Under the pieces are notes generated by a model, which searched no databases, was not told where the DNA came from, and saw only the letters and a program-made list of their open reading frames with translations. A program made the position numbers and the translations under genes. From Amazonocrinis nigriterrae CENA67 (GTDB lineage Bacteria > Cyanobacteriota > Cyanobacteriia > Cyanobacteriales > Nostocaceae), in NCBI RefSeq assembly GCF_016056305.1, contig NZ_JAECZC010000108.1:1-64000 (forward strand): a DNA stretch of 64,000 nt, read 5' to 3'. This document shows, one piece after another, positions 63,940-64,000 of the stretch (positions within the stretch are counted from its first letter, which is position 1; each line of letters begins with the position of its first letter).

Positions 63940-64000
63940 AAAGTGCTGTTGTCAGCTAACTTTTTTCTTCCTCGCTCTGCTATTTGTTCAAACATAGTTG
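63936..64000 (-). CDS. Antitoxin of ParD type, C-terminal end (partial)
   Basis: The frame MFEQIAERGRKKLADNSTL-stop reads into the right edge; at 63993-63995 is an ATG, but the gene surely begins further out. The basic helix FEQIAERGRKKLA is typical of the end of antitoxins encoded just before ParE. It overlaps the toxin start by 3-4 bases. Confidence 0.7.
   Translation of the reverse strand, partial: TMFEQIAERGRKKLADNSTL

Overview
The window comes from a filamentous, probably heterocyst-forming cyanobacterium of the Nostoc/Anabaena type. Evidence: psbD overlapping psbC (photosystem II), ycf4, a carboxysome CcmK-type shell protein, a FurA-type regulator next to a SigC-type sigma factor, many GCGATCGC (HIP1) octamers, and abundant heptanucleotide tandem repeats (GGAATTG, GGAGTTA, AGTGGTC types) between genes. 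No search could be run, so gene names rest on motif recognition.

Layout. 1-6.5 kb is core genome: the end of cobN, a peptidoglycan-binding protein convergent with fur, sigC, gpsA and lipA. At 6.66-6.74 kb lies tRNA-Pro(CGG). Directly behind it (from about 6742) is what I read as the target-proximal end of a type V-K (Cas12k) CRISPR-associated transposon. It has four ~20-bp TnsB-type repeats, a small degenerate CRISPR array on the minus strand, and a separate short spacer of 17 nt identical to the anticodon region of that same tRNA, beside an NGTN PAM. No tnsB, tnsC, tniQ, cas12k, tracrRNA or opposite end was found in the window, so this is a remnant or a non-autonomous element.

7.3-19 kb is an accessory island that could be its cargo: an unknown protein, a caspase-like protease and a 1329-aa STAND-type NTPase in one operon; an HNH nuclease with a small partner; a superfamily 1 helicase with a PLD-like tail behind a palindromic promoter region; and an effector-associated-domain protein with a formylglycine-generating-enzyme fold. 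The NTPase and the last protein share the same N-terminal adaptor-like domain. A second accessory stretch (21.2-27.6 kb) has a NACHT NTPase with pentapeptide and TPR repeats, flanked by 22-bp inverted repeats, a 42-bp tandem repeat and a WD40 protein.

28-46.6 kb is mostly core metabolism and photosynthesis: hydrolase, SDR, YjbQ, aminotransferase, CcmK-like protein, ketoacyl synthase, cyclophilin lipoprotein, ycf4, psbD-psbC, a TolB-like propeller, a SWIM protein with a SNF2 helicase (the helicase gene carries an in-frame repeat insertion), a GNAT and pnp. 46.8-54.5 kb holds an isochorismatase-like hydrolase, an unusual CRP-like/pseudo-AAA+/polyferredoxin membrane protein, a possible 30-residue membrane peptide, a PEP-CTERM protein, an acyl-CoA synthetase, a nuclease-like protein and a DUF433 protein. 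54.6-59 kb pairs a starch-binding/SGNH/DUF1796 fusion with a divergent glycogen synthase.

59.4-63.5 kb is an orphan piece of a contractile-injection-system locus: the AAA+ ATPase and a DUF4157 cargo protein whose C-terminal half shows deaminase-like HxE and Cys motifs. The window ends in a ParE-type toxin with the end of its antitoxin.
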